From Candidatus Zipacnadia bacterium (GTDB lineage: Bacteria > Armatimonadota > Zipacnadia > Zipacnadales > UBA5352): a stretch of DNA of 64,000 bases. The notes below the pieces were generated by a model, which saw only the letters and a program-made list of their open reading frames with translations, had not been told where the DNA came from and did not search any database. The stretch lies in assembly GCA_029820295.1 (NCBI GenBank), contig JALGVA010000002.1, positions 51,481 to 115,480 on the forward strand. Reading direction: 5' to 3'. The translations under genes were made by a program, and so were the position numbers. Of the stretch, positions 9,501 through 17,244 are shown one piece after another (position 1 is the stretch's first letter; each line of letters starts with the position of its first letter).

Positions 9501-11431
9501 GCGTCCACGAAGGCAGCTTCGAGGCGACGTTGCACGTCGCGGGCGAGCAGGTGTCCTCCGCCGACAGCCCCTTCCGCGTGTTCCCGCACATCACGCGCCG
9601 GCACGATCTAAGTGTGCTGGCCGCCGGCCTGCGCGCGACCACCATGCGCGGGCTGCAGCGTCTGGGCGTCGCCGTGCGCGAGCTGGGAGAGCTGAGTGCA
9701 CTCCAGGACGGCGCGATGTCGCTCATCATCGGGCCGCATGCGGGCCTCACCGCGGAGGACGCGCCCGCGCTGCGGAGCTTCGTCGAGCGCGGCGGGCAGC
9801 TCGTGGTCCTCCAGCAGATGAGCCGGCCGGCGTGGCTGCCGCTCGACGCGGAGCTTGCGGCCGATGAGCCGATGACCCGATGCTTCGCGTCCTGGCGCGA
9901 CAGCCCGCTGCTGGACGGGCTGGAGGAGCGCGACCTGTCGTTCTGGCCGGACGACCACGTGGTGGCCGAGGGCGGCTGGCGGCGGCCCGAACAGGTGCGC
10001 TACCGGGCGGTCATGGAGGGCGGGGTGGGGCTGGGCCTGTCGCCGCTGGCCGAGGCGCGCGTTGGCGCCGGGCGCGTCTGGCTGGTGCACCTGCCGCTGT
10101 GGGCCAGTACGCCGGTCAACCCGGTCACCGAGCGGGTGGGGCACAACCTGCTGGACGAACTGGGGCGCTTCGAGCCACGTCCGCCGGGCACGGTGGCGCT
10201 GCTCGACGAGCCACATGGCGACGTGGAGGCGCTGCTGGCCGACGTGGGCGCGCACCCGACGTCTCTGACCGGACGGCTGTCCGACGCCGACCTGTCCGGA
10301 CACGCGTGCGTGGTCGTCGAGGCCGCGCCGGAGAGCATGGCCGAAGCGGTCGCGAACACGGAGCGACTGCGGGGCTTCGTCGCCGCCGGGGGCACCGTGT
10401 GGCTGCACGGCGTCCGGCCCGAGAGCGCCGACGCGGTGGCCGAGCTGTGCGGACGCAGTGTGCGGCTGGAGGGGCTGTTCGAGCTGCCGTTGACGCTGCT
10501 GCCGCATCCGCTGACCGCGGGCATGACCGAGGCGCAACTGCACTGGTCGGTGGACCCCGCCAACTTCCGCCCGGTCAGGGCCGACATGGTGGACTGGATG
10601 GTTGACGTCGCGGGCGGGCGCGCTGTCACTGAGCCCGCGGCGCTGGTGGAGGCGCCGCACGGCAGCGGGCGCTTCCTGATCGATCAGCTCCACTGGGAGA
10701 CCGAGTTCCGCAATCGCACTCGAGCGCGCGAGTTCGTCGCCGGGTTGTGCGCCAACCTGGGCGTCGAGCTGTCCCCGGTCGAGCCGCCGGAGCCCGCAGT
10801 CACCTTCGTGGCGCACTTCGACGGCAGCGCGGTCGCCGACTACGCCGCCGGCAGGGCCACGCCGGAGCCGATCGAGGACATCGCCTTCGTCGAGGGCAAG
10901 TTCGGCCGGGCGGTGGACTTCACCGGAACCGAGGACCTGCGCTACCAGCAGCGGCTGAACCTGGATATCAACAGCGGCACCATCGAACTGTGGTTCAACG
11001 GCAGCGCGGCGGACGACCAGATCCTCTTCCGCACCACGCCGGGCCAGTTCAACGACGCCGACTTCGTCGCGTTGTGGACCTGGCAGGGCCTGCTGCGCCT
11101 CGACCACCACTCGCTGCCGGGCGGCCTGGGCAGCGGCTACATGGTGCACAAGTTGGAGCTGTCCCCGGGCTGGCACCACATCGCCGCCACCTGGGACCAC
11201 AGCAGCGGCGCCGCGCTCTACGTAGACGGCCAGATGGTCGCCCGCAAGGAGGGCGGCTGGGAGCCCACGGAGGCCCGCTTCCGCCACTTCACGCTCAGCG
11301 CGCCGCATCGCCCCGTGACCGGGGCGATCGACGAGCTGCGCATCCTGACCTACGCGCTGACCCCCGAGCAGATCGCCGCCGACGCGGCCGCGACTGAGCC
11401 CTTCCCGGCCCCACACGACGGAGGCCCCTGA
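6509..11431 (+). CDS. Giant secreted GH2-family glycosidase with LamG domains at both ends and two amidotransferase-like domains
   Basis: 1640 aa, far above the usual 600-1000 for GH2. Start ATG 6509 with GGGAGG 8 nt upstream, 4 bp after the previous stop. Order: signal peptide (1-22); LamG/concanavalin-A-like domain (~40-230, with WHHIAARWHSRDGIALYIDG); GH2 sugar-binding jelly roll (~344-470, WYRRSFEVP and YVPYSFDITDAI); Ig-like domain; TIM barrel (~615-930) with the GH2 acid/base Glu743 in SIENEVG and probable nucleophile Glu843 in YMGEWGW; two class-I-amidotransferase/ThuA-like Rossmann domains (~1035-1160 and ~1230-1330); second LamG (~1430-1620, WHHIAATWDHSSGAALYVDG). It most likely hydrolyses beta-linked galactose, mannose or glucuronic acid residues. 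The terminal LamG domains suggest glycan anchoring. Confidence 0.85.
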   Translation: MRRAVPSTLITCSLLISWTCGAAEIDISAAPQPTADTTFLLDFEQPDLAPVVAAGEGGPPAGQVEVAEGHRGVGADFTGSRALEYPARGNIDLNQGTLELWINTHWGSRGRTRSHYLVSHPLDWGIPGHMRLWYWAPSETWGVLRFDYHAVSSAGDGYIFAAWPGDGWHHIAARWHSRDGIALYIDGVKVAEKRGTWEPLPPAGGLLTFSNADNPADAVIDDVRIRSTPSYAPDEPALVLDVGDAAMLQADAGAVPVRVMNRREEPATGALTVAVRDYFGERVAETVQRLELPGFSERVLDVEFPVTRPSRYFVAQVSLRDGAGEAIVEREDIVTVSALSGPRKAICLDGEWEQADGVWGEFTPPADGWSPVVLPRKEPSFPTHLRWYRRSFEVPAEMGERVRLVPRHVKQRARWWVNGIEVGDSEYAYVPYSFDITDAIRPGERNEILVAVMDWVECARPDLQAHLATTHPGDRGGVEGWPFIKPCGGEVLPAGIIESVWVYGHGGVWASDVAVVTSTRNRTMTVRGVVHNDSGRQRQCTVGNVVFDGAEQPLALPEWAGNLPGGQSRRFEVTAQWDQPRLWWPDDPHLYRLQTDVQVGDALEDSVSTRFGFREFRPEGDVFMLNEVPMHLFAAASWPNTVPMGWPGRVSDRWDATRVLFESLREAGHDIFRAHTEPWSDLLADLCDETGMMLVTEGVMSSIPGKYNWSHPDLMPNMEAFYRLWPRREMNHPALVIRSIENEVGYLLQERIMGDQETIARVRDGFVECGRIVHEADPSRPIMYEGSGPVFYDVADIYNNHYPGDEYRWAWYPNASWWPGRQMDIYFTRDWMWDRRKPLYMGEWGWFPGGQDQFAAYMGPAVYRPGVTLGLAKSVLWEMGIAGMRYYGVSANCPWNALEGTRFERFTTDRPRHRVVREGFAKLKVAIRERGSVYFVGDDVTRTVSAYNDTLQVQDFSVRWRLLVDGAVTDAGEWSATVPPAGTTRRVIVADVPRDLDGVHEGSFEATLHVAGEQVSSADSPFRVFPHITRRHDLSVLAAGLRATTMRGLQRLGVAVRELGELSALQDGAMSLIIGPHAGLTAEDAPALRSFVERGGQLVVLQQMSRPAWLPLDAELAADEPMTRCFASWRDSPLLDGLEERDLSFWPDDHVVAEGGWRRPEQVRYRAVMEGGVGLGLSPLAEARVGAGRVWLVHLPLWASTPVNPVTERVGHNLLDELGRFEPRPPGTVALLDEPHGDVEALLADVGAHPTSLTGRLSDADLSGHACVVVEAAPESMAEAVANTERLRGFVAAGGTVWLHGVRPESADAVAELCGRSVRLEGLFELPLTLLPHPLTAGMTEAQLHWSVDPANFRPVRADMVDWMVDVAGGRAVTEPAALVEAPHGSGRFLIDQLHWETEFRNRTRAREFVAGLCANLGVELSPVEPPEPAVTFVAHFDGSAVADYAAGRATPEPIEDIAFVEGKFGRAVDFTGTEDLRYQQRLNLDINSGTIELWFNGSAADDQILFRTTPGQFNDADFVALWTWQGLLRLDHHSLPGGLGSGYMVHKLELSPGWHHIAATWDHSSGAALYVDGQMVARKEGGWEPTEARFRHFTLSAPHRPVTGAIDELRILTYALTPEQIAADAAATEPFPAPHDGGP

Positions 11432-11648
11432 GCGCGCAGAGCGCCGTGACCGGTTTCATCCGCCGCGGAACCGTTCCCGCCGCAGAGGCGTCCAAGTGCC
11501 CGCAGAGGAATGCGCAGGCGGCGCGCACAGAGGAGCCTCGGTCGGCCCGCGCGAAGCCACCGGCTGAACCTCAGGAGCGTCGGCCCCACCCGGTGGCGTG
11601 ACCGCAGGGGCGCGCCGCGTTGATCTCACACGCCGGGATGTGACACCC

Positions 11649-13712
11649 ATGGTCGGACGCAATCGGCGATTCTCGCCGGATGGCTGCCGCGCACTGCGCG
11701 CACTGATCACCACCTGTCTGCTGCTGGCCGGCGCGGTCGCCGCGTGCGCGGCGCCCGCAGGCATGGTGTCGATGCGCGATTGCCGGTCGCCGCGCTGGTT
11801 CGGCAACGGCGCCAGTGTCGTGTTCGTATCCGACCACTACGGGCAGACCGACCTGTTCGTGTGCGACGGACAGGGGATGAACGTGCGCCGACTGACCGAC
11901 GACGCCGCCGAGGAGGCGGCGCCGGCGTGGTCGCCCGACGGCACGCGCATCGCCTTCGAGAAGGTGGTGGACGGCAACCGGGAGATCTGCGTCATCAACG
12001 TCGATGGCACCGACCTGCGCATGCCCGCGCCCGACCCGGCCGAGGACCGCGGTCCGGCCTGGGCGCCGGATGGCAGCCTGATCGCATTCTGGTCCGAGCG
12101 CGGCGGGGACGTGTGCGTCTGGTCGGTGCGGCCCGACGGCGCCGATCTGCGCCGGCGCATCGACTCGCGCGGCGATGACGTGGACCCGGCGTGGTCGAAT
12201 GATGGCGAGCGCATGTGCTGGGCCTCCACCCGCGATGAGGCGGAGGGCCGCTGGCGCATCTTCACCGGCCCGACGTGGCGCCTGCGCAGCGCCGACCTGC
12301 ACGGCTACTTCCCGCTGGGTTCGCGCGCTCCCGCGTGGTCACCCGACGACACGCGCATCGTGGTGGTCTGCGACGGCGACCTCCAGCTCGTGGGGCTTGA
12401 GGACCGCAGTGTGCTGCGCCTCACCGCCGACCCGGCGGAGGACGCCTGCCCCGCATGGCTGCCCGGCGGCGACCGCGTCGGCTTCCACTCCATGCGCGGC
12501 GGCACCGCCCAGCTCTACACAATGGCGACCGACGGCACCGAGCCCGAGCGCTTCGACGCGTGGGTGCCCGGTGAACCCGAGCCCGTGGTCGCCGCCGAGC
12601 CGGTGGCGGACGAGGATCTGCTGTTGATCCCGCGCGCGCCCGGCGGCGCCAGCTCGCCCGGGCCACTGCTGGTCGCGCGCCCGCAGTCCGGCCAGGGCAC
12701 GCAGGCGAGTGGCGGCGCGCCCAGGCCCGGCGAGACCGCCACGGGGGCGCTCAGCGGCCCGCCGGTCGATCCGCGCGCGCGGCGGGCGATCATCGATCTG
12801 CTGGGCATGTTGCAGGAGGGCAGGCAGCCGGACGCGACCTGGTACATGGAGAACCTGGACCTGCTGATCGGGGCCGCCACCGGGCCTCCGGGGACGATGC
12901 AGGACGTCGTCGGGATGTTCAGCGGCGGCGAGACCGGCATCGGCGATCCGGACGCGACCGACGCGCTGGCCGGCGTTATCGGTCAGATGGTGGGCGGCAC
13001 CGTCGGGGGCGTCAACGTCGCCGCGCTGGTGGCCGAGCCGGGCGTGCGCCGCGGCCTGACCAGCGTCTTCGGCATGCTGGGCGGACTCTTCCGCTCGGTA
13101 TTCGGCTCCGGCGGCGAGCGCCGGCACGAAGTCCGGGCGCGCGTGCCCTACGAGGAGCAGCGCTCGCGGCTGGTGCCGCTGACCCTGTCGGATATCTGGA
13201 AGACCGGCGCGGCCAAGTGGGGCCCGTGGGTATTCGTCAGCGGGAAGAACCTCAACACCGCGCAGATGGATCGGGAGGCCAACCGGACCGTGGGGCGCGA
13301 AGCGCGCGATGACTGGAACGGGCGCATCCTCACCATCCGGCACGGTGAGCGCGACCTCAACATCACCTTCGACCCGAACACCCAGGTGGTGCGCGTGGGC
13401 GCGGGCGATGGGGAGATGTACCTCGCCGAGGGCCGCCAGGTCGATGCCACTGCGGCGCGCCGCCGCGCGCTGCGACTTCCGGAGGCGGTGGACAACCTGC
13501 TCGACTACCCGCCCACGCAGCGCCTGGCGCCCTGCCACGTGTGGGTCGGCACCTGGCGCATCGAGGTCACGCAGTACTCGATCGTCGCCGACAACTTCGC
13601 GTCCACGTCAGGCGGCACCGCAGTGCTGTCCGACAACGGGCAACTGCTGTGGCGCCATCCCGACGGCAGCGGCCTGCTGTGGCGGGCGGAGGACTATCCG
13701 CCACTGGGCTGA
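11649..13712 (+). CDS. Exported TolB-like PD40 beta-propeller protein with unknown C-terminal domain
   Basis: 687 aa from ATG 11649. An in-frame GTG at 11598 would add a basic leader and is less likely, because the hydrophobic signal segment (about residues 16-34, ending AGAVAAC) fits the shorter form. AVAAC could be a lipobox. Residues ~40-310 contain at least five PD40/TolB blades, seen as SPDGTRIAFE, APDGSLIAFW, SNDGERMCWAS, SPDDTRIVVV and LPGGDRVGFHS. A Pro/Gly-rich linker follows (~325-385), then a Gly-rich helical stretch, and from ~490 a domain with GRILTIRHGERDLNITFDP and EMYLAEGRQVDATAARR. That pattern is weakly reminiscent of copper-amine-oxidase-N-type repeats. Possible roles are a periplasmic scaffold or sensor; there is no catalytic motif. 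It follows the GH2 gene by 217 bp and may have its own promoter. Confidence 0.8.
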   Translation: MVGRNRRFSPDGCRALRALITTCLLLAGAVAACAAPAGMVSMRDCRSPRWFGNGASVVFVSDHYGQTDLFVCDGQGMNVRRLTDDAAEEAAPAWSPDGTRIAFEKVVDGNREICVINVDGTDLRMPAPDPAEDRGPAWAPDGSLIAFWSERGGDVCVWSVRPDGADLRRRIDSRGDDVDPAWSNDGERMCWASTRDEAEGRWRIFTGPTWRLRSADLHGYFPLGSRAPAWSPDDTRIVVVCDGDLQLVGLEDRSVLRLTADPAEDACPAWLPGGDRVGFHSMRGGTAQLYTMATDGTEPERFDAWVPGEPEPVVAAEPVADEDLLLIPRAPGGASSPGPLLVARPQSGQGTQASGGAPRPGETATGALSGPPVDPRARRAIIDLLGMLQEGRQPDATWYMENLDLLIGAATGPPGTMQDVVGMFSGGETGIGDPDATDALAGVIGQMVGGTVGGVNVAALVAEPGVRRGLTSVFGMLGGLFRSVFGSGGERRHEVRARVPYEEQRSRLVPLTLSDIWKTGAAKWGPWVFVSGKNLNTAQMDREANRTVGREARDDWNGRILTIRHGERDLNITFDPNTQVVRVGAGDGEMYLAEGRQVDATAARRRALRLPEAVDNLLDYPPTQRLAPCHVWVGTWRIEVTQYSIVADNFASTSGGTAVLSDNGQLLWRHPDGSGLLWRAEDYPPLG

Positions 13713-13722
13713 TCCGCGCGGC

Positions 13723-16700
13723 TCAGTCGGCCACGGCCATCTCCCAGCGCGTGGTCCAGCTCCGGCCGCTGGCCAGCGTCTGCCGGCGGTACATCCACTC
13801 GAGCGTGTAGCGGCCCTGATCGGTCCCGTCCCACCAGCGGTAGAGCTGCAGCAGCTCCGGCCCGGCGGTGACCGTCACGCGCGGGCCATCGGGCGGGCCG
13901 AGCGTGAACGACGGCTCGGCCAGCGTGGCATTGGCGGGCCGGCTTCGCATCCCGCCCTCCTCCTCGGCCACACCGGCCATGGCTGCCCACACCTCGCGCG
14001 CCTGATCGGGCCCGGCGTAGACCTGCTCGCCCTCCGGGGTCCTGATGGTCAGCGTCGGCGTCGGCCCGAGCTGCAGCGCGCCGTGCGACCAGTAGCTGAT
14101 CTCGTGCTCGTCGGGCGACTCGTTACGCACTGTGATCGTGACCTGCACCGACGTGCCGGTCTCGGGCACCGACCAGGTCTTCTCCAGCACCAGGCCGCCC
14201 AGCGCCCAGTGCGACAGCCGCCGACGGAAGCTCACGGTGGCGCGCCCGGCCTTGATCTCACGCGCGACCAGCTCGTACTCGGCCTGACCATCCTCGCTTG
14301 ACCGCGCCTCCTCCGGCCACCAGAACCGATCCTGGGCGAAGCCCGCGCCGTCGAACCGACTCACCAGTTCCCGCCCGTCGCCATGCACCTGCCACGACCA
14401 CAGGTTCCCGGAGGGCGCAAGCCCCAGCTCCTGGTCGGCTGAGGAGATGCGCACCTCGGCGTAGCCGTCGCCGTCGAGGTCCGCCCAGTCGATGGTCAGC
14501 TCGCCCTCGCGGATGGTGGCTGCGCCGCCGCGCGCCTGCGCCTCGGCGCTGCGGGCCGCGAAGCGCGCGCGCACCTCGGCCTCGGCGACGCTGCCCGCGA
14601 AGCCGTCCTCGGGGACCGCGCGGCTCAGCACCAACATGCCCGCGCTCAGCGCCGGCACCTCGAAGTGCAGCCCCTCTGCCAGTTCCTCGGCCGTCCACGT
14701 CTGCCCCTCACCGGGCGCGAGCGCCGCGCGCGTGACCGGATCGTACGCGTACCACGTGCCATCCGGCGCATCCGCCACGCCGACCAGCACGGTGGCGGGC
14801 TTGTCCGGATGCATGTTGCACACCGCCGCCAGGGCCTCGCCGTTTCGCTCAAAGGCGAAGGCCATCGCGAAGCGATCCCACTGGGGCGAGGTAATGCGGA
14901 TGGTCCCGGTGGCGGTCTGCACCTGCGTCTCGCTCTCGGGTAGAACCCGGACGGTCACCCCGTCCGGGTCACGCCGGCCGTCGAAGACGAAGTCCTCAAC
15001 CGTGGCGAGGTCACGCATGGCGCGCGTGATCTCCCACACGTACTCCATGTCCATGCCGCGCACCAGGTCCGGCCAGTGCGAAGCGCCGATGGCGCCCAGG
15101 AAGGCGGGCGTGAGGAAGTCGAAGTACATGCTGCGCGGCGACTTGGCCGCCGACCAGCCGCCGTCGGCGACCATGCTGGTGCTGGTCATCGGCCACAGCC
15201 GGGCGTCGGGCAGGTAGTCGCGCATCCCGCCGACGTTGCGCGCAAAGTCCATCGGGCTGGCGGTGTATATCATGGGCAGGTGGATCAGGCGCGGGATGTC
15301 GTTGTAGGCGTGGTAGTCCACGTGGCGGTCGGGTGGGATGCCGGAGCCCTGGCAGATGGCGATGTCAAGGTCGGGGTCGATGGCGTGCACGTGCTGCGCC
15401 CACAGGCGCACGACCTCGCCGAGCTGCCAGGTGCGGAAGGCGAGGAAGCGTTCGCGCAGCTCGCCCTGCAGGCGCTCGGGCGTGAGCGTCGCGACGTCGA
15501 GGCCCTCGCGTGCTGCGAAGGCGGCCACGGTCTCCGGCTCATCCCACAGCGGGTTGCGCAGGGCGTTGGCGGGCTCCCAGTCCCAGAACGCGCCGGTGAT
15601 GATCGGGCTGAGGGTGCGGTAGTGGTCCGCCCAGGGCTCGAAGGCCGCGGTGCCCTGTGCGATGATGCGCGTCTCGGCGCCCGGCCCGGAGATGAGCTGC
15701 CTGTATCCGCCGGGGATGTTGGCCCACAGCTCGCCGCCGTCCTCGCGCAGGCGCTGCTGGAAGTACGCCCGCCAGCCCGTGGGCTCAGCGGACGCCAGGT
15801 GGTGGGTCACGCCCATGCCCCGCACCATCTCGTAGACGCGCGCCCGCAGCGGCTCGGGCACGTCGCCGAACAGGCCCCAGCAGAAGAAGCCCCGGTAGCG
15901 CGTCGGCCGCGGGCCGGCGGGCAGCGATGGCAGCACCTTGAGCGGCACGCGCCGCTCCTCCAGCGCCTGCCCGTCGACCTCCGCCTGCACGTACACGGCG
16001 GCGCCCTCGGCCACACCGCCGGCATCCAGCCACAGCGTCAGCCCGCAGTGCGAGACGGTCCGGCGCAGCCCCGCCAGCAGCTCGTCCGACAGGGCGATGC
16101 GGTAGCGGGTGAACGGCTCGTCGCCATGCGTCACCGGCTCGGACTCGCCCAGCAGGCCGAAGTCGCCCACACCCGCGGGCAGGTCGAGCAGTATCTCAGC
16201 CGTCTCAAAGCGGCTGCGGTCGCCCAGGAGCATGATGCGCACGAAGTTGGGCGCGCCCCGCACCAGCGGCCAGATGTCGCCGCGACCGTACTGCGCCGGG
16301 TAGAGGCGCATGGTCAGCGGTTCGGTCACCTCCCGCAGGGCCACGTCATCGAATGAGATCATCCCCAGGTCGAAGGCCCGGAGCAGTATCACCACCGCCT
16401 CGATGCCGGGGCGCACGTTGATGTCCAGGTTAAAGGGCGTCCACTCCTTCTCGGCGCCAAGGGTCAGGTGGAGCGTATCGGCGACCGGCGCCCCGAAGTC
16501 CCAGGGCGCGGGCGTCTCGCCGTAGAGCTGCACCTGGATGCGCGCCTGTGCGGCCTCGGTCGCACGGTAGAAGCCGGTGAGCTTGAGCAGGCCCTCAGGG
16601 ACCTCGACCGGCCCGGAGGCCAGCACACTGCGCACGGCCTCGTCGCCGACGTTCTCCACGCCGACCATGCCCGCCGCGCGCTCGCCCGAATGCCCCTCCG

Positions 16701-16866
16701 CCCACCGGAACTCGGCCCGCGAGGGCTTCGATGACCAGACCAGGAAGCGCCACCCCTCGAGGCGGTCGCCGCCGGCCTCGAAATCACCGTTGGGCAGCAG
16801 GTTGTCCTGGGCCACGGCGCCCGTCGCGGCCAGCAGCAGCGCGAGCATCCATCCGCAGGCTCTCAT
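13723..16866 (-). CDS. Secreted CBM plus WDxE TIM-barrel glycosidase-like protein
   Basis: 1047 aa. The start at 16866 is preferred because GGAGG lies 6 nt upstream; an in-frame ATG 12 nt earlier overlaps that site. Signal peptide 1-18. Residues ~20-170 (NLLPNGDFEAGG...LEGW) are a CBM4/9-type jelly roll. A TIM barrel spans ~330-600 with AFWDWEP (Asp429, Glu431) followed by a helix ETVAAFAAREGL and a strand DLDIAICQGSG. This stretch aligns by eye with the WDxE segment of the three proteins at 40277-50720, except that their CxCxxC is missing here. A late beta-sandwich (~770-1040) includes a calcium-loop-like DLDGDGYAE. Substrate unknown. It is the last gene of the leftward dehydrogenase/DUF4838 cluster and is convergent with the propeller gene, 10 bp apart. 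Confidence 0.8.
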   Translation of the reverse strand: MRACGWMLALLLAATGAVAQDNLLPNGDFEAGGDRLEGWRFLVWSSKPSRAEFRWAEGHSGERAAGMVGVENVGDEAVRSVLASGPVEVPEGLLKLTGFYRATEAAQARIQVQLYGETPAPWDFGAPVADTLHLTLGAEKEWTPFNLDINVRPGIEAVVILLRAFDLGMISFDDVALREVTEPLTMRLYPAQYGRGDIWPLVRGAPNFVRIMLLGDRSRFETAEILLDLPAGVGDFGLLGESEPVTHGDEPFTRYRIALSDELLAGLRRTVSHCGLTLWLDAGGVAEGAAVYVQAEVDGQALEERRVPLKVLPSLPAGPRPTRYRGFFCWGLFGDVPEPLRARVYEMVRGMGVTHHLASAEPTGWRAYFQQRLREDGGELWANIPGGYRQLISGPGAETRIIAQGTAAFEPWADHYRTLSPIITGAFWDWEPANALRNPLWDEPETVAAFAAREGLDVATLTPERLQGELRERFLAFRTWQLGEVVRLWAQHVHAIDPDLDIAICQGSGIPPDRHVDYHAYNDIPRLIHLPMIYTASPMDFARNVGGMRDYLPDARLWPMTSTSMVADGGWSAAKSPRSMYFDFLTPAFLGAIGASHWPDLVRGMDMEYVWEITRAMRDLATVEDFVFDGRRDPDGVTVRVLPESETQVQTATGTIRITSPQWDRFAMAFAFERNGEALAAVCNMHPDKPATVLVGVADAPDGTWYAYDPVTRAALAPGEGQTWTAEELAEGLHFEVPALSAGMLVLSRAVPEDGFAGSVAEAEVRARFAARSAEAQARGGAATIREGELTIDWADLDGDGYAEVRISSADQELGLAPSGNLWSWQVHGDGRELVSRFDGAGFAQDRFWWPEEARSSEDGQAEYELVAREIKAGRATVSFRRRLSHWALGGLVLEKTWSVPETGTSVQVTITVRNESPDEHEISYWSHGALQLGPTPTLTIRTPEGEQVYAGPDQAREVWAAMAGVAEEEGGMRSRPANATLAEPSFTLGPPDGPRVTVTAGPELLQLYRWWDGTDQGRYTLEWMYRRQTLASGRSWTTRWEMAVAD

Positions 16867-16885
16867 CGGCGCCTCCATCGCGACT

Positions 16886-17200
16886 TCATTCGGCGGCCGT
16901 GCCTCTGACCGGCCGCACCTCGACCGTGCATCCGTCGCCGCAGGTGACCTCAATGGTCGTGCGCCCCGGCTCAGTACCGACAACGCGCGCCTGTGCGGGG
17001 TCGTCCAGAGGCCACTCGCCGTGCAGCGTCAGGCACACGATACGTTCGGGGCTACGCTGGACCTCGTCCGTCCAACCCGGGTCCGGGTCGCGGATGCTGA
17101 GCACGCACGCGTCGCCGGCCGACCACTCCCAGGCCGGCGCCTGTCTGCCGATCTTGGAGTGATCGGCGGAGAGTGCCGGCGGCGCCCCGCTGCGGCGGCA
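16886..17200 (-). pseudogene. Remnant of a polysaccharide-lyase (PL8-like) C-terminal beta-sandwich domain
   Basis: The 378 bp between the genes ending at 17245 and starting at 16866 hold an open minus-strand frame of 104 codons that begins right after an in-frame TGA (17201-17203). It has no ATG and no ribosome site; the only possible start is a GTG at 17104. The translation (SKIGRQAPAWEW, ACVLSIRDPDPGW, IVCLTLHGEW, TTIEVTCGDGCTVEVRPV) has the strand pattern and the 'VsDPT..v.l.l.G' feel of the C-terminal domain of chondroitin/hyaluronate-type PL8 lyases. It ends 19 bp before the next start. I read it as the 3' end of a deleted lyase gene in this operon. A short real protein from GTG 17104 is possible but less likely. 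Confidence 0.45.
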
Positions 17201-17244
17201 TCATGCGCCCTGCGATCTCAGGCAGCGTGTGCGCCTCCTCCGGA

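Noticed and set aside
11432-11648. A tRNA or small RNA in the spacer after the GH2 gene
   Set aside because: No cloverleaf, T-loop or conserved GTTCGA-type sequence and no strong hairpin; nothing to support an RNA gene.
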